From NCBI RefSeq assembly GCF_900113285.1, contig NZ_FOOT01000005.1, positions 248,001 through 312,000 of the forward strand: 64,000 nucleotides of DNA. The letters run 5' to 3'. The notes below the pieces were generated by a model. The model searched no databases. It was not told the DNA's origin and was given only the letters and a program-made list of their open reading frames with translations. Positions within the stretch are counted from its first letter, which is position 1, and each line of letters begins with the position of its first letter. Positions 25,645-35,200 of the stretch are shown here, one piece after another. Source of the stretch: Pontibacter chinhatensis (lineage in GTDB: Bacteria; Bacteroidota; Bacteroidia; Cytophagales; Hymenobacteraceae). Made by a program: the position numbers and the translations under genes.

Positions 25645-26580
25645 TCAATAACGGTCATAATCCCTGTTGCCTTCATGTCCACGGTCCCAGGTGCGGCTGC
25701 GGTTATGGCTCCGGATGTATTCCGGGTCCCGGCGCACGTCAAAGCTGTGGTTAGGGTCGTAGTCATAGTCGCTGTCGCGGTGCTGGATGCGCGTATTTTC
25801 CGCGTCGCGGGCATAGGTATCGTTCGGGTACTCCGTGTAGCGGCTGCTCGTATCGCGCATGCTGTAAGGTTCTCCGTAGTTCATACTGCTGCTGCCCCGG
25901 TCGTAGCTACCCATAGAGCCATAGTTGCCAGTGCCGTAGTCGCTGCGGCTGGAGCGGCTGTAACCACTGCCCATGTAGCCGCCGCCAGAACTGCCGTAGC
26001 CAGAAGAGCCTCTGTCTCTGTCAGAACTGTGGAAGCTGCCGCTGCCCTGGTTGTAGTTGTCGCGGTCGAAGTCATAGCGGCCCTGGTCGGAGCCTTGAAA
26101 TCTGCGTGACGTGTCCGAGCCGTAGAGCGAGGAACCCATCTCGTTGTTATAGCCGGAGCCGTGGCTGTCGTAGTCGCTTTCATAGCCGTGGCTTCTGTGG
26201 CGCTGCTGTCCCATGCCACTCTCTCCGCGGGAGCCCATGCCGCTGTAGTAATTGTAGTTGCTTCCTTGCGGATGCTGGCCGCCCCGGTAATCACCGAAAC
26301 CCTGGGCACCGCCGTAGCTACCCATGTTGCCGAAGTTTCGGCCTGTGTCGTAGGTGCTGAAGCCACGGTTGGCTACGTTTCTGGAGCCTCCCATCTCGTT
26401 GCCTTGATTGCCCCAAGTGTCGCTGTAGCCCTCGTTGCCGTAGCCGCCCCGGGCCGAAGAGCCATAATCATCAAAGTGATAGCTGCTGTCCCTCTCCGGA
26501 TAGCGGTAGCGGTCTGAGCGATGGGTATGAAAGTCCCGGCTGTCGCCTCTTCCAGAACGATTAGAATAATCTGAATTCAT
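25645..26580 (-). CDS. Low-complexity Gly/Ser/Tyr/Asp/Arg-rich protein
   Basis: A 311-residue protein built almost wholly from G, S, Y, D, R, N and M, in short patterns such as GYGNEGY, GSYDRGSSS and RDSDYDYDP. There is no signal peptide, membrane segment or folded domain I recognise, so it should be intrinsically disordered. The composition resembles Tyr/Arg-rich sequences of phase-separating RNA-binding proteins, but that is an analogy only. I prefer ATG 26580 (MNSDYSNRSGRG); an in-frame start at 26631 would add 17 residues. It lies 74 bases after the stop-side of the glycosyltransferase start region and is followed by a terminator. Function unknown; possibly stress or envelope related. Confidence 0.75.
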   Translation of the reverse strand: MNSDYSNRSGRGDSRDFHTHRSDRYRYPERDSSYHFDDYGSSARGGYGNEGYSDTWGNQGNEMGGSRNVANRGFSTYDTGRNFGNMGSYGGAQGFGDYRGGQHPQGSNYNYYSGMGSRGESGMGQQRHRSHGYESDYDSHGSGYNNEMGSSLYGSDTSRRFQGSDQGRYDFDRDNYNQGSGSFHSSDRDRGSSGYGSSGGGYMGSGYSRSSRSDYGTGNYGSMGSYDRGSSSMNYGEPYSMRDTSSRYTEYPNDTYARDAENTRIQHRDSDYDYDPNHSFDVRRDPEYIRSHNRSRTWDRGHEGNRDYDRY

Positions 26581-26654
26581 AGCTTTTTGGTTTTTAGGTT
26601 TAAAAGCAAGTTCACTTTTATCTAAACGCATAGGCGCCGCAGGGGTTGAGGCGA

Positions 26655-28469
26655 TTAGTTTACCGGCTTGTGAGGTAGTGGCCTGGCAGGCGTGAGTGCC
26701 TGGGCTGCGGTTTCGGAAGTGGGGGAAGCCTCCACCGAACGCTCACCCCAGTAGCGTAGCAACTCGTCCTTCCCGAAAATAAAGCTCACCGAAACCACCG
26801 TGGCCACCATGACCACCAGCACGGACGCAAAGCGGATGCCGTCGTAAAATCCGTGGCGCGTACGCCAGATAGCATAGCGCAGCGGCATAAAGAGGGGCTG
26901 CAACAAGCGAGCATGCAACAGGTAGTGTCGCACCCATTGCATAAAGCGCTCCTGCCCAATCACCACGATACTGCCCAAAATTGCCACGTTGGTCAGGGTA
27001 AAGAGCGCCATCATCTGCACATAGGGATTGTCATACAGGTGGCCGTACTCCAACTGGCTGTAGGCAATAGCCCAGAAGCTGGCAACTATAATTAGGAAGT
27101 TAGGCAGGCTCAGCAGGTAGTTGTTTTTCGGTTTATCGTCCTTGGGAGTCGGGATGTAGGGCACCTTCACGCGCAGGATGGAGTAAACAAACCCTAGCAA
27201 AAATATCCACCAGGTGCCGGTGCGCAGGATACCGCCGAAAAGGTGGAAACCCTTCTCATTTTTCTCCAGGTACCAGCGCTGCGCAAACTGCCGGATGCAG
27301 ATGGAGATGCAGAAGAAGGGCGCAAACATCACCACAAACTCTCCAAGCGACACATACCACGGAAACTCCACCAGCACCAGCGCCAGCACCGGAATTAAAA
27401 AGTCGATGAGGTTGAAAACGCCGAACAGGTAGTAGAGGGGCAGGGTAAAGTAGTGGATTTTCTGACGCAGCGTAAAGTGGCGGAACAGCTTCGGGTAGAC
27501 CATAAACAGCAGCTCAAAAGTGCCACGCGCCCACTTGATCTGCTGCTTGTAGTAGGCGGCCAGGGTGCCCGGTACCAGTCCCCGGCTCAGCATCTTGGGC
27601 ACATACTTCGATTTCCAGCCCTGGGCGTGCAGCTGCATGGCCGTGTGCATGTCCTCAGCCAGCCCTGCCGCGTGCCCGCCTATGCTATCCAGCGCCTTGC
27701 GGCGGAAGGTACAGTTGGCCCCGATGGCCTGCACCGTGCCGTAGCTGTTCATGCCCATCATCATAGGGCCGTAGAAGCTATAGGTCTGCTCGGCTGCCCC
27801 GTAGGCTACCAGGCTTTCCTTCTGGTTATAATAGCCCTGCACCACCTGCACAAAGCCAACCTCCGGGTCCTCAAAGTAGGGCAGCACCTCGTCCAGAAAA
27901 TCCGGCTCGGGTATATGGTCGGGGTCCAGGATAAGGCAGATGTCGCCGGTGGCTTGCTTCAGGGCGTTGTTGATGTTGCCGGCCTTGGCGTTTATTTTTT
28001 CGGTGCGGGTCACGTGCACCACCCCCAGCCGCTCGCATTCTGCCTTCAGCACCGGGTCGTTGCCTTCGTCGCAGAGGTAGGTGGTATGGGGGTAGCGGAT
28101 GTTCTGTATCGCCTCCAGTGTGTTGATGACCATGCTATGCGGCTCGCCGGGGCAATAGGTGGTCAGGATGTCTACTGTATACCTGGTGCGCAACTCGGGC
28201 TTCTCGGGTATGCTGACGGCGTAGTAATGGTACCACTCGTGCAGCGTGCGCAAAAGTTTGAAGGTCAGGGCCGTGGTCAGGAGCCAGTACAGCGGCTCGT
28301 AACCGATGTGGTCCTCATCTATAAACCAGTAGAGGAAGAGCGCCATTGTGAGCAGGCCCATCCAAATCATGAAGCGAATGGTGCGCACGTCGCGCCGCAG
28401 TTGCGCCTGTTCCTGGTTATTTTCCTGTATTTCAGTAGTTGTATGTGAAGCGGAGAAAAAGTGTCGCAT
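26655..28469 (-). CDS. Membrane glycosyltransferase family 2 (cellulose-synthase-like)
   Basis: A 604-residue processive-type GT2. Two N-terminal helices (about 30-85) precede the cytosolic GT-A domain, which shows the D,D,D,QxxRW-type pattern: LCDEGND, DPDH, LAEDM, and QQIKWARG. Five to six further helices follow, and the C-terminus is soluble. Known relatives make cellulose, curdlan or related beta-glucans from UDP-sugars and extrude them through the inner membrane. It is divergent from a glycosidase lipoprotein (start 28659), a common pairing for an exopolysaccharide synthesis and trimming unit. No BcsB or PilZ partner is visible, so the polymer is unknown. Confidence 0.88.
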   Translation of the reverse strand: MRHFFSASHTTTEIQENNQEQAQLRRDVRTIRFMIWMGLLTMALFLYWFIDEDHIGYEPLYWLLTTALTFKLLRTLHEWYHYYAVSIPEKPELRTRYTVDILTTYCPGEPHSMVINTLEAIQNIRYPHTTYLCDEGNDPVLKAECERLGVVHVTRTEKINAKAGNINNALKQATGDICLILDPDHIPEPDFLDEVLPYFEDPEVGFVQVVQGYYNQKESLVAYGAAEQTYSFYGPMMMGMNSYGTVQAIGANCTFRRKALDSIGGHAAGLAEDMHTAMQLHAQGWKSKYVPKMLSRGLVPGTLAAYYKQQIKWARGTFELLFMVYPKLFRHFTLRQKIHYFTLPLYYLFGVFNLIDFLIPVLALVLVEFPWYVSLGEFVVMFAPFFCISICIRQFAQRWYLEKNEKGFHLFGGILRTGTWWIFLLGFVYSILRVKVPYIPTPKDDKPKNNYLLSLPNFLIIVASFWAIAYSQLEYGHLYDNPYVQMMALFTLTNVAILGSIVVIGQERFMQWVRHYLLHARLLQPLFMPLRYAIWRTRHGFYDGIRFASVLVVMVATVVSVSFIFGKDELLRYWGERSVEASPTSETAAQALTPARPLPHKPVN

Positions 28470-28658
28470 GAGGTACCTCTGCTTTAGGATGTAAAGGTGA
28501 AGTTGGGTAAGCGCATCGGTGTGGAAAGTACTTTTTAAGGATGCTTATATAGTATTAATTGCGTTTTATCAAGCTCCTTATACTTGAAACAAGCGGAAAT
28601 GTTCTGCGTAAACCTCTGCGTTTGGATTGAAAAAAATCTTCCGTTCCGCCACACCACT

Positions 28659-30002
28659 ATGTTTCACCCTTCGCCTATGAGGCTCCTGCCCAATATTGTA
28701 TTATACCTTATGTTAAGCCAGCTGCTCTTTGCCTGCAGCACCTCCCCAGACCTTGCCGAGAAGTATAAACCCAAGGGCAGAAAGGTGGAAGTGGTAAAGA
28801 AAGGAGAGAGCTTCCTGTTGATGCGGGACGGAGAGCCATACTTTATTAAAGGCGCTGCCGGCTACGAGTATTTTGGCCGCTTGAGCAAGTATGGCGGCAA
28901 CTCGGTGCGGGTGTGGCACACCGATAACGCCCAGCAAGTGCTCGACTCGGCCCATGCCCACGGGCTTACCGTGACCCTGGGCCTGTGGATGGCCCGCGAG
29001 CGTGAGGGCTTCAACTACTACGATAAAAAGCTGGTAGCCAAGCAGCGGGAGGAGCTGCGCGAGGTAGTGCTCAAGTATAAAGACCATCCGGCCCTGCTGA
29101 TGTGGGGCATCGGAAACGAACTCTATGCTGATGGCTCCAACGTGAAAGTATGGGACGCCGTGAACGGGATTGCCGAGATGATCCACGAAGTAGACCCCGA
29201 CCACCCCACCACCACGACCATCATGAACGTGCCCCACAAGGTCGTAAACCTGATCGTCAAGCGGGTGCCGGCGCTGGATATCCTTTCCATCAACTCCTTT
29301 GGAGCGATGCACAACCTGCCCGGAGAACTGGCCAAAACCGACTGGAAAGGCCCTTATGTGGTGTCAGAATTCGGCGCCCGCGGCTATTGGGAGTCTTATT
29401 ATACCTGGTGGATGGCCCCCATCGAGCAGACAAGCTCGGAGAAGGCCGAATTTGCCCGCCAGCGCTACGAGCAGTCGGTGCTGGCAGACACCAGCCGCTG
29501 CCTGGGCTCCTATGTGTTTCTGTGGGGTAATAAGCAGGAGACCACGCCCACCTGGTTTAGCCTGATAAACGAGCAGGGCGAAGAAACGGCCCTGGTGCAC
29601 GAAATGCGACAGCTTTGGGGCGATACGGCCACCGCCATGCTGAACAAGCCGCCTTACATCGCTTACCTTACCCTGGACGAAAAGTTCGCTTTCGACCAAA
29701 TCTACCTGAGGCCTGGCCATACCTTCGAGGGAGCCGCCTTTACCTATGACCCTGAGCAGGACTCGCTGCAGGTGCAGTGGGAGGTGCTGCCCGAGTCGGA
29801 GGTGCAGGATGGCAATGCCGACAAGCAGGAAAAGCCCGCGCCGGTGGCCGACATGCTGGTGCGGCAGGAGGGGACCAAAGTATGGCTGCACACCCCGCAG
29901 GAAGAGGGCGCGTATCGGCTGTACCTGTACCTGCGCGACGGGCAGAACAACCTGGCCACCGCCAACATTCCCTTCTATGTTACGAACAAGCCACTCAAAT
30001 AA
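28659..30002 (+). CDS. Glycoside hydrolase lipoprotein (GH2/GH5-type TIM barrel)
   Basis: A 447-residue exported enzyme. The signal ends in lipobox LLFAC, so it is a lipoprotein; starts at 28659 and 28677 are both possible, with the second giving the tidier signal peptide. The barrel has GIGNELY with the acid/base Glu154 and VVSEFGARGYWE with the nucleophile Glu237 (numbered from 28659), as in clan GH-A. About 100 C-terminal residues form a beta-sandwich-like domain. It faces the GT2 gene divergently, which suggests action on the same polysaccharide, for example trimming or transglycosylation. The family assignment within clan A is uncertain. Confidence 0.82.
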   Translation: MFHPSPMRLLPNIVLYLMLSQLLFACSTSPDLAEKYKPKGRKVEVVKKGESFLLMRDGEPYFIKGAAGYEYFGRLSKYGGNSVRVWHTDNAQQVLDSAHAHGLTVTLGLWMAREREGFNYYDKKLVAKQREELREVVLKYKDHPALLMWGIGNELYADGSNVKVWDAVNGIAEMIHEVDPDHPTTTTIMNVPHKVVNLIVKRVPALDILSINSFGAMHNLPGELAKTDWKGPYVVSEFGARGYWESYYTWWMAPIEQTSSEKAEFARQRYEQSVLADTSRCLGSYVFLWGNKQETTPTWFSLINEQGEETALVHEMRQLWGDTATAMLNKPPYIAYLTLDEKFAFDQIYLRPGHTFEGAAFTYDPEQDSLQVQWEVLPESEVQDGNADKQEKPAPVADMLVRQEGTKVWLHTPQEEGAYRLYLYLRDGQNNLATANIPFYVTNKPLK

Positions 30003-30247
30003 TTTATACTTGTTATAGTACAATAAATGCTTTTGCTATACTTTGGTTTAGAGCCTTGTAGGCCACAATACAGATAATTTGTTCAAAAGCAGGCAACCAA
30101 CCGCCCTTTTGTATAGTACAACATCTCTACGCTGCTTTGGTGTGCAAACCACAAAGAGCTGCTCCCAAAGCAGTACCCCACCAAGGATAGCTGCAGCCTG
30201 CACCGGCGGCTGCCAGTATCAACCAACAACAAGACATAAGACCTATA

Positions 30248-31003
30248 ATGGCTAAAGTAATAGAACTACAAGAGGGGATTCATCGCCAGGATGCGCATGA
30301 GTTCTACCGCGAGGCCCTGAGCATCATGACCGAGAGCAACATCGACTTTATGGTGGGCGGGGGCTTTGCACTGCGCCTATATACCGATATCTTGCGCGAC
30401 ACGAAGGACCTGGACGTGTTTTGCAAGGGCAGCGACACACCCGCGCTACTCAAGGCCTTCAAGGAAAACGGGTTTGAGACCGAGCTTACCGACGTACGCT
30501 GGCTGGCCAAGGCCATCCGCGGCGACCATTTCATGGACATCATCTTCAACAACCCCGGCAACCACTGCGCCGTGGACGACAGCTGGTTTGAGCGCGCCAC
30601 CCAAAGCGAACTGCTGGGCATCAAGGTAAAGGTGATCCCTGCCGAAACCCTTATCTGGTCGAAGCTGTACGTACAGAACAGAGAGCGCTACGACGGAGCC
30701 GACATCAACCACATCATCCTGCGCTACGGCGACCGCCTGGACTGGAAATGGCTGTGGCAGCACATGGAAACGCACTGGCAGCTGCTGCTGGCGCAGTTCC
30801 TCTCGTTCCAGTTCGTGTACCCGTCGGAGCGGGATTTGATACCTAAGTGGCTGGTGGATGACCTGTTTAAGCGTGCCAAGGATGAGCTGGAGATGCCGGC
30901 GCCGAAGGAGAAAATCTGCCGCGGCCCGCTCATCGACCAGACACAGTATAAAATCGACATCACGGAATGGGACTTTAAGGTAGTTACCATCAGATCTGTT
31001 TAG
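30248..31003 (+). CDS. Nucleotidyltransferase family protein
   Basis: A 251-residue soluble protein with a polymerase-beta-like nucleotidyltransferase signature: MVGGGFALRLYTDILRDTKDLDVF (Gly-Gly then Asp-x-Asp), and a third acidic strand HFMDIIF. It resembles the broad MNT/AbiEii-type nucleotidyltransferase fold, but no toxin-antitoxin partner is adjacent. Instead a metallophosphoesterase starts six bases after its stop, so the two are probably co-transcribed. The substrate is unknown; one could speculate that one enzyme makes and the other removes a nucleotide modification. Confidence 0.75.
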   Translation: MAKVIELQEGIHRQDAHEFYREALSIMTESNIDFMVGGGFALRLYTDILRDTKDLDVFCKGSDTPALLKAFKENGFETELTDVRWLAKAIRGDHFMDIIFNNPGNHCAVDDSWFERATQSELLGIKVKVIPAETLIWSKLYVQNRERYDGADINHIILRYGDRLDWKWLWQHMETHWQLLLAQFLSFQFVYPSERDLIPKWLVDDLFKRAKDELEMPAPKEKICRGPLIDQTQYKIDITEWDFKVVTIRSV

Positions 31004-31009
31004 TAAGGC

Positions 31010-31753
31010 ATGGCTACAAAAAAAGAGAAGAAAACCAGGATTGCGGCAGTAGGGGATATACATGTGCGGGAGACGGACCGCGGAAAATGGGAGGAGTTTT
31101 TCAGGAAGGCGTCGGAGGAGGCGGATGTGCTGCTGCTCTGCGGCGACCTGACCGACACCGGACGCACCGCCGAGGCGGAGGTGCTGGCCCAGGAAATGAA
31201 AGTATGCACCATACCAGTAGTAGCGGTGTTGGGCAACCACGATTATGAGCGCGACAACCAGAAAAGTATCCGGAAGGCTCTATTGCGGGATAACGTATAT
31301 GTCCTGGATGGCGACAGTATCGTGATCGGGGATGTGGGCTTTGCTGGCGTAAAAGGCTTTGGCGGCGGCTTTGACAGAGGCATGCTGGGTATGTTCGGAG
31401 AGCCCATGATCAAAAGCTTTGTGCAGGAGGCCGTGGATGAAGCCCTGAAACTGGACGGTGCCCTGGCTCGCCTCGAAAACGATCATATCGATATCAAGAA
31501 GATCGCTGTGCTACACTATGCTCCGATTAAGGCCACGGTAGTAGGGGAGCCCGAGCAGATTTTCCCCTTCCTGGGGTCTTCGCGTTTGGCCGAGCCAATC
31601 AACCGCCGGGGAGTTATCGCAGCCTTTCACGGGCATGCGCACATCGGCACACTGGAGGGCGAGACATCCAAAGGAGTAAAGGTTTTTAACGTATCCAGGC
31701 CTATACTTCAGCAAGAGGGTTATGACCCAACATACTATATTTTTGAAGTATAA
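31010..31753 (+). CDS. Calcineurin-like metallophosphoesterase
   Basis: A 247-residue phosphoesterase with the full dimetal motif set: VGDIHV (Asp-x-His), LLCGDLTDTG (Gly-Asp), VLGNHDYE (Gly-Asn-His-Asp), LHYAP (His), and FHGHAHIG (Gly-His-x-His). It is cytosolic with no signal. It sits six bases after the nucleotidyltransferase gene and is followed by a bidirectional terminator at 31852-31888. The family hydrolyses phosphomonoesters, phosphodiesters or nucleotides; the substrate cannot be read here. Confidence 0.87.
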   Translation: MATKKEKKTRIAAVGDIHVRETDRGKWEEFFRKASEEADVLLLCGDLTDTGRTAEAEVLAQEMKVCTIPVVAVLGNHDYERDNQKSIRKALLRDNVYVLDGDSIVIGDVGFAGVKGFGGGFDRGMLGMFGEPMIKSFVQEAVDEALKLDGALARLENDHIDIKKIAVLHYAPIKATVVGEPEQIFPFLGSSRLAEPINRRGVIAAFHGHAHIGTLEGETSKGVKVFNVSRPILQQEGYDPTYYIFEV

Positions 31754-31851
31754 ATCCTGAGAGCAAAGTATAAACTAAGTATGAATTATACTTCTGGAGC
31801 GAGAGAGAACCAAAGTATAAATGAAGTATAAACGTATACTTTAGAAAATAA

Positions 31852-31888
31852 AAAAGGGAGCTGCAACTTATACTTGCAGCTCCCTTTT
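31852..31888. terminator. Bidirectional terminator hairpin
   Basis: AAAAGGGAGCTGCAA (31852-31866) pairs perfectly with TTGCAGCTCCCTTTT (31874-31888), a 15-bp stem with a 7-base loop and A/T tracts on both sides. It lies between the convergent phosphoesterase and carrier-protein-like genes. Confidence 0.9.
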
Positions 31889-31907
31889 CTGTTGAAGGCA
31901 TCCGATT

Positions 31908-32168
31908 TTAGCTTGCCTGTTTCAGGGTTTGGGTAGATACGTAATTCACGAAGTCGTCTAACGTATAAACCGGCACCTCGTCAGGTATCGTCAACTGGTA
32001 GGTTTTCTCCACCTGCAGAATGATATCCACCACGTCGATAATATCAAGACCTAGCCTGGTCAGGTCGCGGACCTGCAGCAGGCGGTTGGGGTTAATGTTT
32101 GTAACGGATGTGATGATGTTCACCACCTCGTTCTGAATTGCCTGGGTGTTAAGACTAACATTGTTCAT
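31908..32168 (-). CDS. Acyl-carrier-protein-like protein lacking the attachment serine
   Basis: An 86-residue four-helix protein resembling acyl carrier protein: acidic helices, a helix II region DLTRLGLDIIDVVDIILQVEKTYQLTIPDE, and a final helix with TLDDFVNYV. In functional ACPs the helix II start reads D-S-L-D, with serine carrying 4'-phosphopantetheine. Here it is Asp42-Ile43-Ile44-Asp45 (codon ATT), so the prosthetic group cannot attach at that site. It may be a non-carrier regulatory homologue or a lineage-specific paralogue. A terminator-like hairpin separates it from the RND operon upstream, so it is probably its own unit. Confidence 0.75.
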   Translation of the reverse strand: MNNVSLNTQAIQNEVVNIITSVTNINPNRLLQVRDLTRLGLDIIDVVDIILQVEKTYQLTIPDEVPVYTLDDFVNYVSTQTLKQAS

Positions 32169-32226
32169 GGCATTAAGGGTAAATCAGGTAAAATTGATTT
32201 TCAGAAACTGTTCTGGCTAAGATAAA

Positions 32227-32253
32227 TTTCCGGGAGCCAGCAGCCCCCGGAAA
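32227..32253 (-). terminator. Terminator hairpin after the RND permease
   Basis: TTTCCGGG (32227-32234) pairs with CCCGGAAA (32246-32253), 43 bases beyond the RND permease stop. On the minus strand TTTATC follows, a weak T-tract. Confidence 0.55.
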
Positions 32254-32295
32254 TCAAGTTTTAAACAGTCATTATAGGTATTACAGAAAATTATC

Positions 32296-35200
32296 TTAGT
32301 GGGCGAACTCGTGCGCCATCTTCTTCTCTTCCAGCGCCTTTGTTTCGTGCTCCAGCTCCTCCATTGATTTTTCTTCCAGCTCGATAACGGTTTTCTTATC
32401 CAGTCCGAACTTGGCCAGGATGCGGTCGAAGCCATAGTAGATGATCGGCACCACAATCATGGTCAGGAACATCGAAGAGCTCAGACCACCAATCAGGGCC
32501 CAGCCCAGGCCGTTCTTCACGGCACCCACAGAGCCACCTGCCAGCGCAATCGGCAACATACCAATCACCATCGCCAGCGTCGTCATCAGGATAGGGCGGA
32601 AACGGATTCGAACGGCTTCTATCAGGGCCTCCTTCACCGGCACGCCTTCCGCTTTCAGGTTGTTGGTAAAGTCCACCACCATAATCGCGTTCTTGGCTAC
32701 CAGACCAATCATCATGATAATACCAAGTATGGAGAAGATGCTCAGCGACTGGGCAGCCAGCGCCAGGGCCAGCAAGGCACCAATAATCGCCAGCGGAATA
32801 GAGAACAGTACCACCAGCGGGTACACGTATGAGTCGTAAAGCGCCACCATGATCAGGTACACGAAGATGATGGAAGCCATCAGGGCAATACCCAGCGTAC
32901 CGAAACCTTCGCTCTGGTTCTTTAGGTCACCGCCAAACTCAACCGTAATGCCGCTCGGCATGTCCACCTCAGCCATCTTGGCCTGGATATCAGTACCGAT
33001 GGAACCGGACGGACGGCCAATTACCTGGGAAGTCACGGTTACGGAAGTCACACGGTTGTAACGCTCCAATTGCGACGGACCGGTTGACTGCTTAATATCA
33101 GCGAACTGCGCCAGACGCACCAGTTGGCCCTGGTTGTTCACAAAAGACAGGTTGCCGATGTCGGTCACGCTGCGGCGGTCGAACTCATCCAGGCGGATGT
33201 TGATGTCATAGTCCTCGGTGCCGGAGCGGAAGGTAATGTCGGAGTTACCATTGAAGGCCAGCTGCATGCTTGCACCAACGTTCTCCAGCGACAGGCCAAC
33301 ACTGGCCATCTTATCACGGTCCACTACTACCTCAATCTCAGGGTTACCACCCTCCACCGAAGTTTCCACGTCCACGGTACCCTCCACGTTCTCTGTTATG
33401 TCCACCACTTTTTGCGAGAAGGCCATGACAGAGTCCAGGTTAGAACCGGATACGATGATTTGGATTGGCGCCTGCGCGTTACCTACCAGACCTACCGGGG
33501 TCGGCGTCACTTCCACGTCCGGAATTCGGCTCTCAATGTCAGCTTTTGCCTGGCGACCGAACTGGTTTGTGCTGTAGCTACGCTCCTTCACGTCCACCAG
33601 GGTTACCGATACCTCGGCCTTATAAGCTGTGTTCTGGCCTTCCTGAGCTGTAGAAGTAGTACCTACTGTGGTAAATACTTTCTTTACCTCCGGGATGGCC
33701 AGCAGGTATTCTTCTACCTGTTGTGTCGCAAAGTTGGTTTGCTCTACAGTGGCGTTCTTGGGTAGCTCCAGCATCAGGCTCACCTCACCACGGTCACCGG
33801 ACGGAACGAACTCCGAACCGATAAAGCCATACTTGGGCAGCATAAACGAAGCAACCAGCATCAAAACAGTAACGCCAAGCGTGATGAACTTATGGTTGAA
33901 AGCCCACTGCAGCGCAGCTGTAAAACCATCGATGATTCTGTCCAGCAGGCGCTCGAAGGCAAGTATAAACCTGCCGAAAATATTCGTGTCAGAGATATGT
34001 TCCAGGCGCGAGAAACGGCTGGCCAGCAACGGAATCAGCGTAAAGGCCACGAACAGGGAAATCATGGTTGCTACCGCTACTACCACGGCAAACTGACGCA
34101 GAATGTCGGACACCAGACCTGAAGACAGGGCAATCGGGATAAACACCACCGCGATTACGAGCGTAATGGAAGTTACCGTTGCCATAATCTCGCGGATACC
34201 ATCGTAAGCGGCCTGAGCCGGCTTCTTGCCCATCTCCATGTGGCGGTGAATGTTCTCAATCACCACAATGGCGTCGTCCACCAGGATACCTACCACCAGC
34301 GAGAGCGCCAGCAGCGACATCAGGTTCAGGGAGTAACCCAGCAGGAACATTACAATAAAGGTTGCCACCAAAGAGGCCGGGATAGAGATCATTACAATCA
34401 CGGCGTTGCGCAGCGAGTGCAGGAACAGCAACATCACCACAGCCACCAGTATAACCGCAATAATAAGGTCGTGCATTACCGAGTCGGCAGCCTCCAGCGT
34501 AAAGTCGGAGGAGTCGTTGGCAATGTTAAATTGCAGGCCTTCGGCCGCATAGGTTTGCTCCAGCTTGGCAAGCGCTTCCTTGGTCAGGCGGCTTACTTCC
34601 ACAGCATTCGCATCAGACTGCTTCTGGATGGTGATACCCACCGAGGCCTTCTGGTTGATACGGTTCATTACCTCGATGTCCTTCTGCGTGTCCTGTACTT
34701 CGGCCACGTCAGAGAGGCGAACAATACCGTTCAGGTCATCGCGCAACACCAGGTTGCGCAGCTGGTCCAGCGACTGGAACTTACCAGCCAGTCGGATTTG
34801 GGTCTGGCCACTTTCCTGCTTGATTCTTCCGGTCGGGAAGTCGAGGTTGGAGTTGCCGATTTTCTGCTGTACCTGCAAGATAGACAGGTTGTAGGCTTCC
34901 AGCTTGCTGGCGTTGATGTTTACCTTGATCTCGCGCTCCTGGCCACCCAGTACTTTAATGGCCGCCATACCTGGCACCCTGGACAGCTCCGGCTTGATCT
35001 TCTTGTCGATCAGGTCGTAGAACTCAGTCGGGGTCATGTTGGCTGTGGCACCCATCTTAATGATAGGCAGGTCGTCGAAGTCGAACTTGTTCAGCGTTGG
35101 CGCGTCCGCATCCTCCGGCAGCTTAGCCAGAATGGTGTTGATCTTGCGCTGCGCGTCCTGCAGGCTCAGGTCCACATTGGTGCCCTGGTTCAGCTGGATG

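Noticed and set aside
30248..31753. Toxin-antitoxin pair (AbiEii-like nucleotidyltransferase with partner)
   Set aside because: The partner is a metallophosphoesterase, not an AbiEi-type antitoxin, and both genes have ordinary composition. A TA function is not supported.
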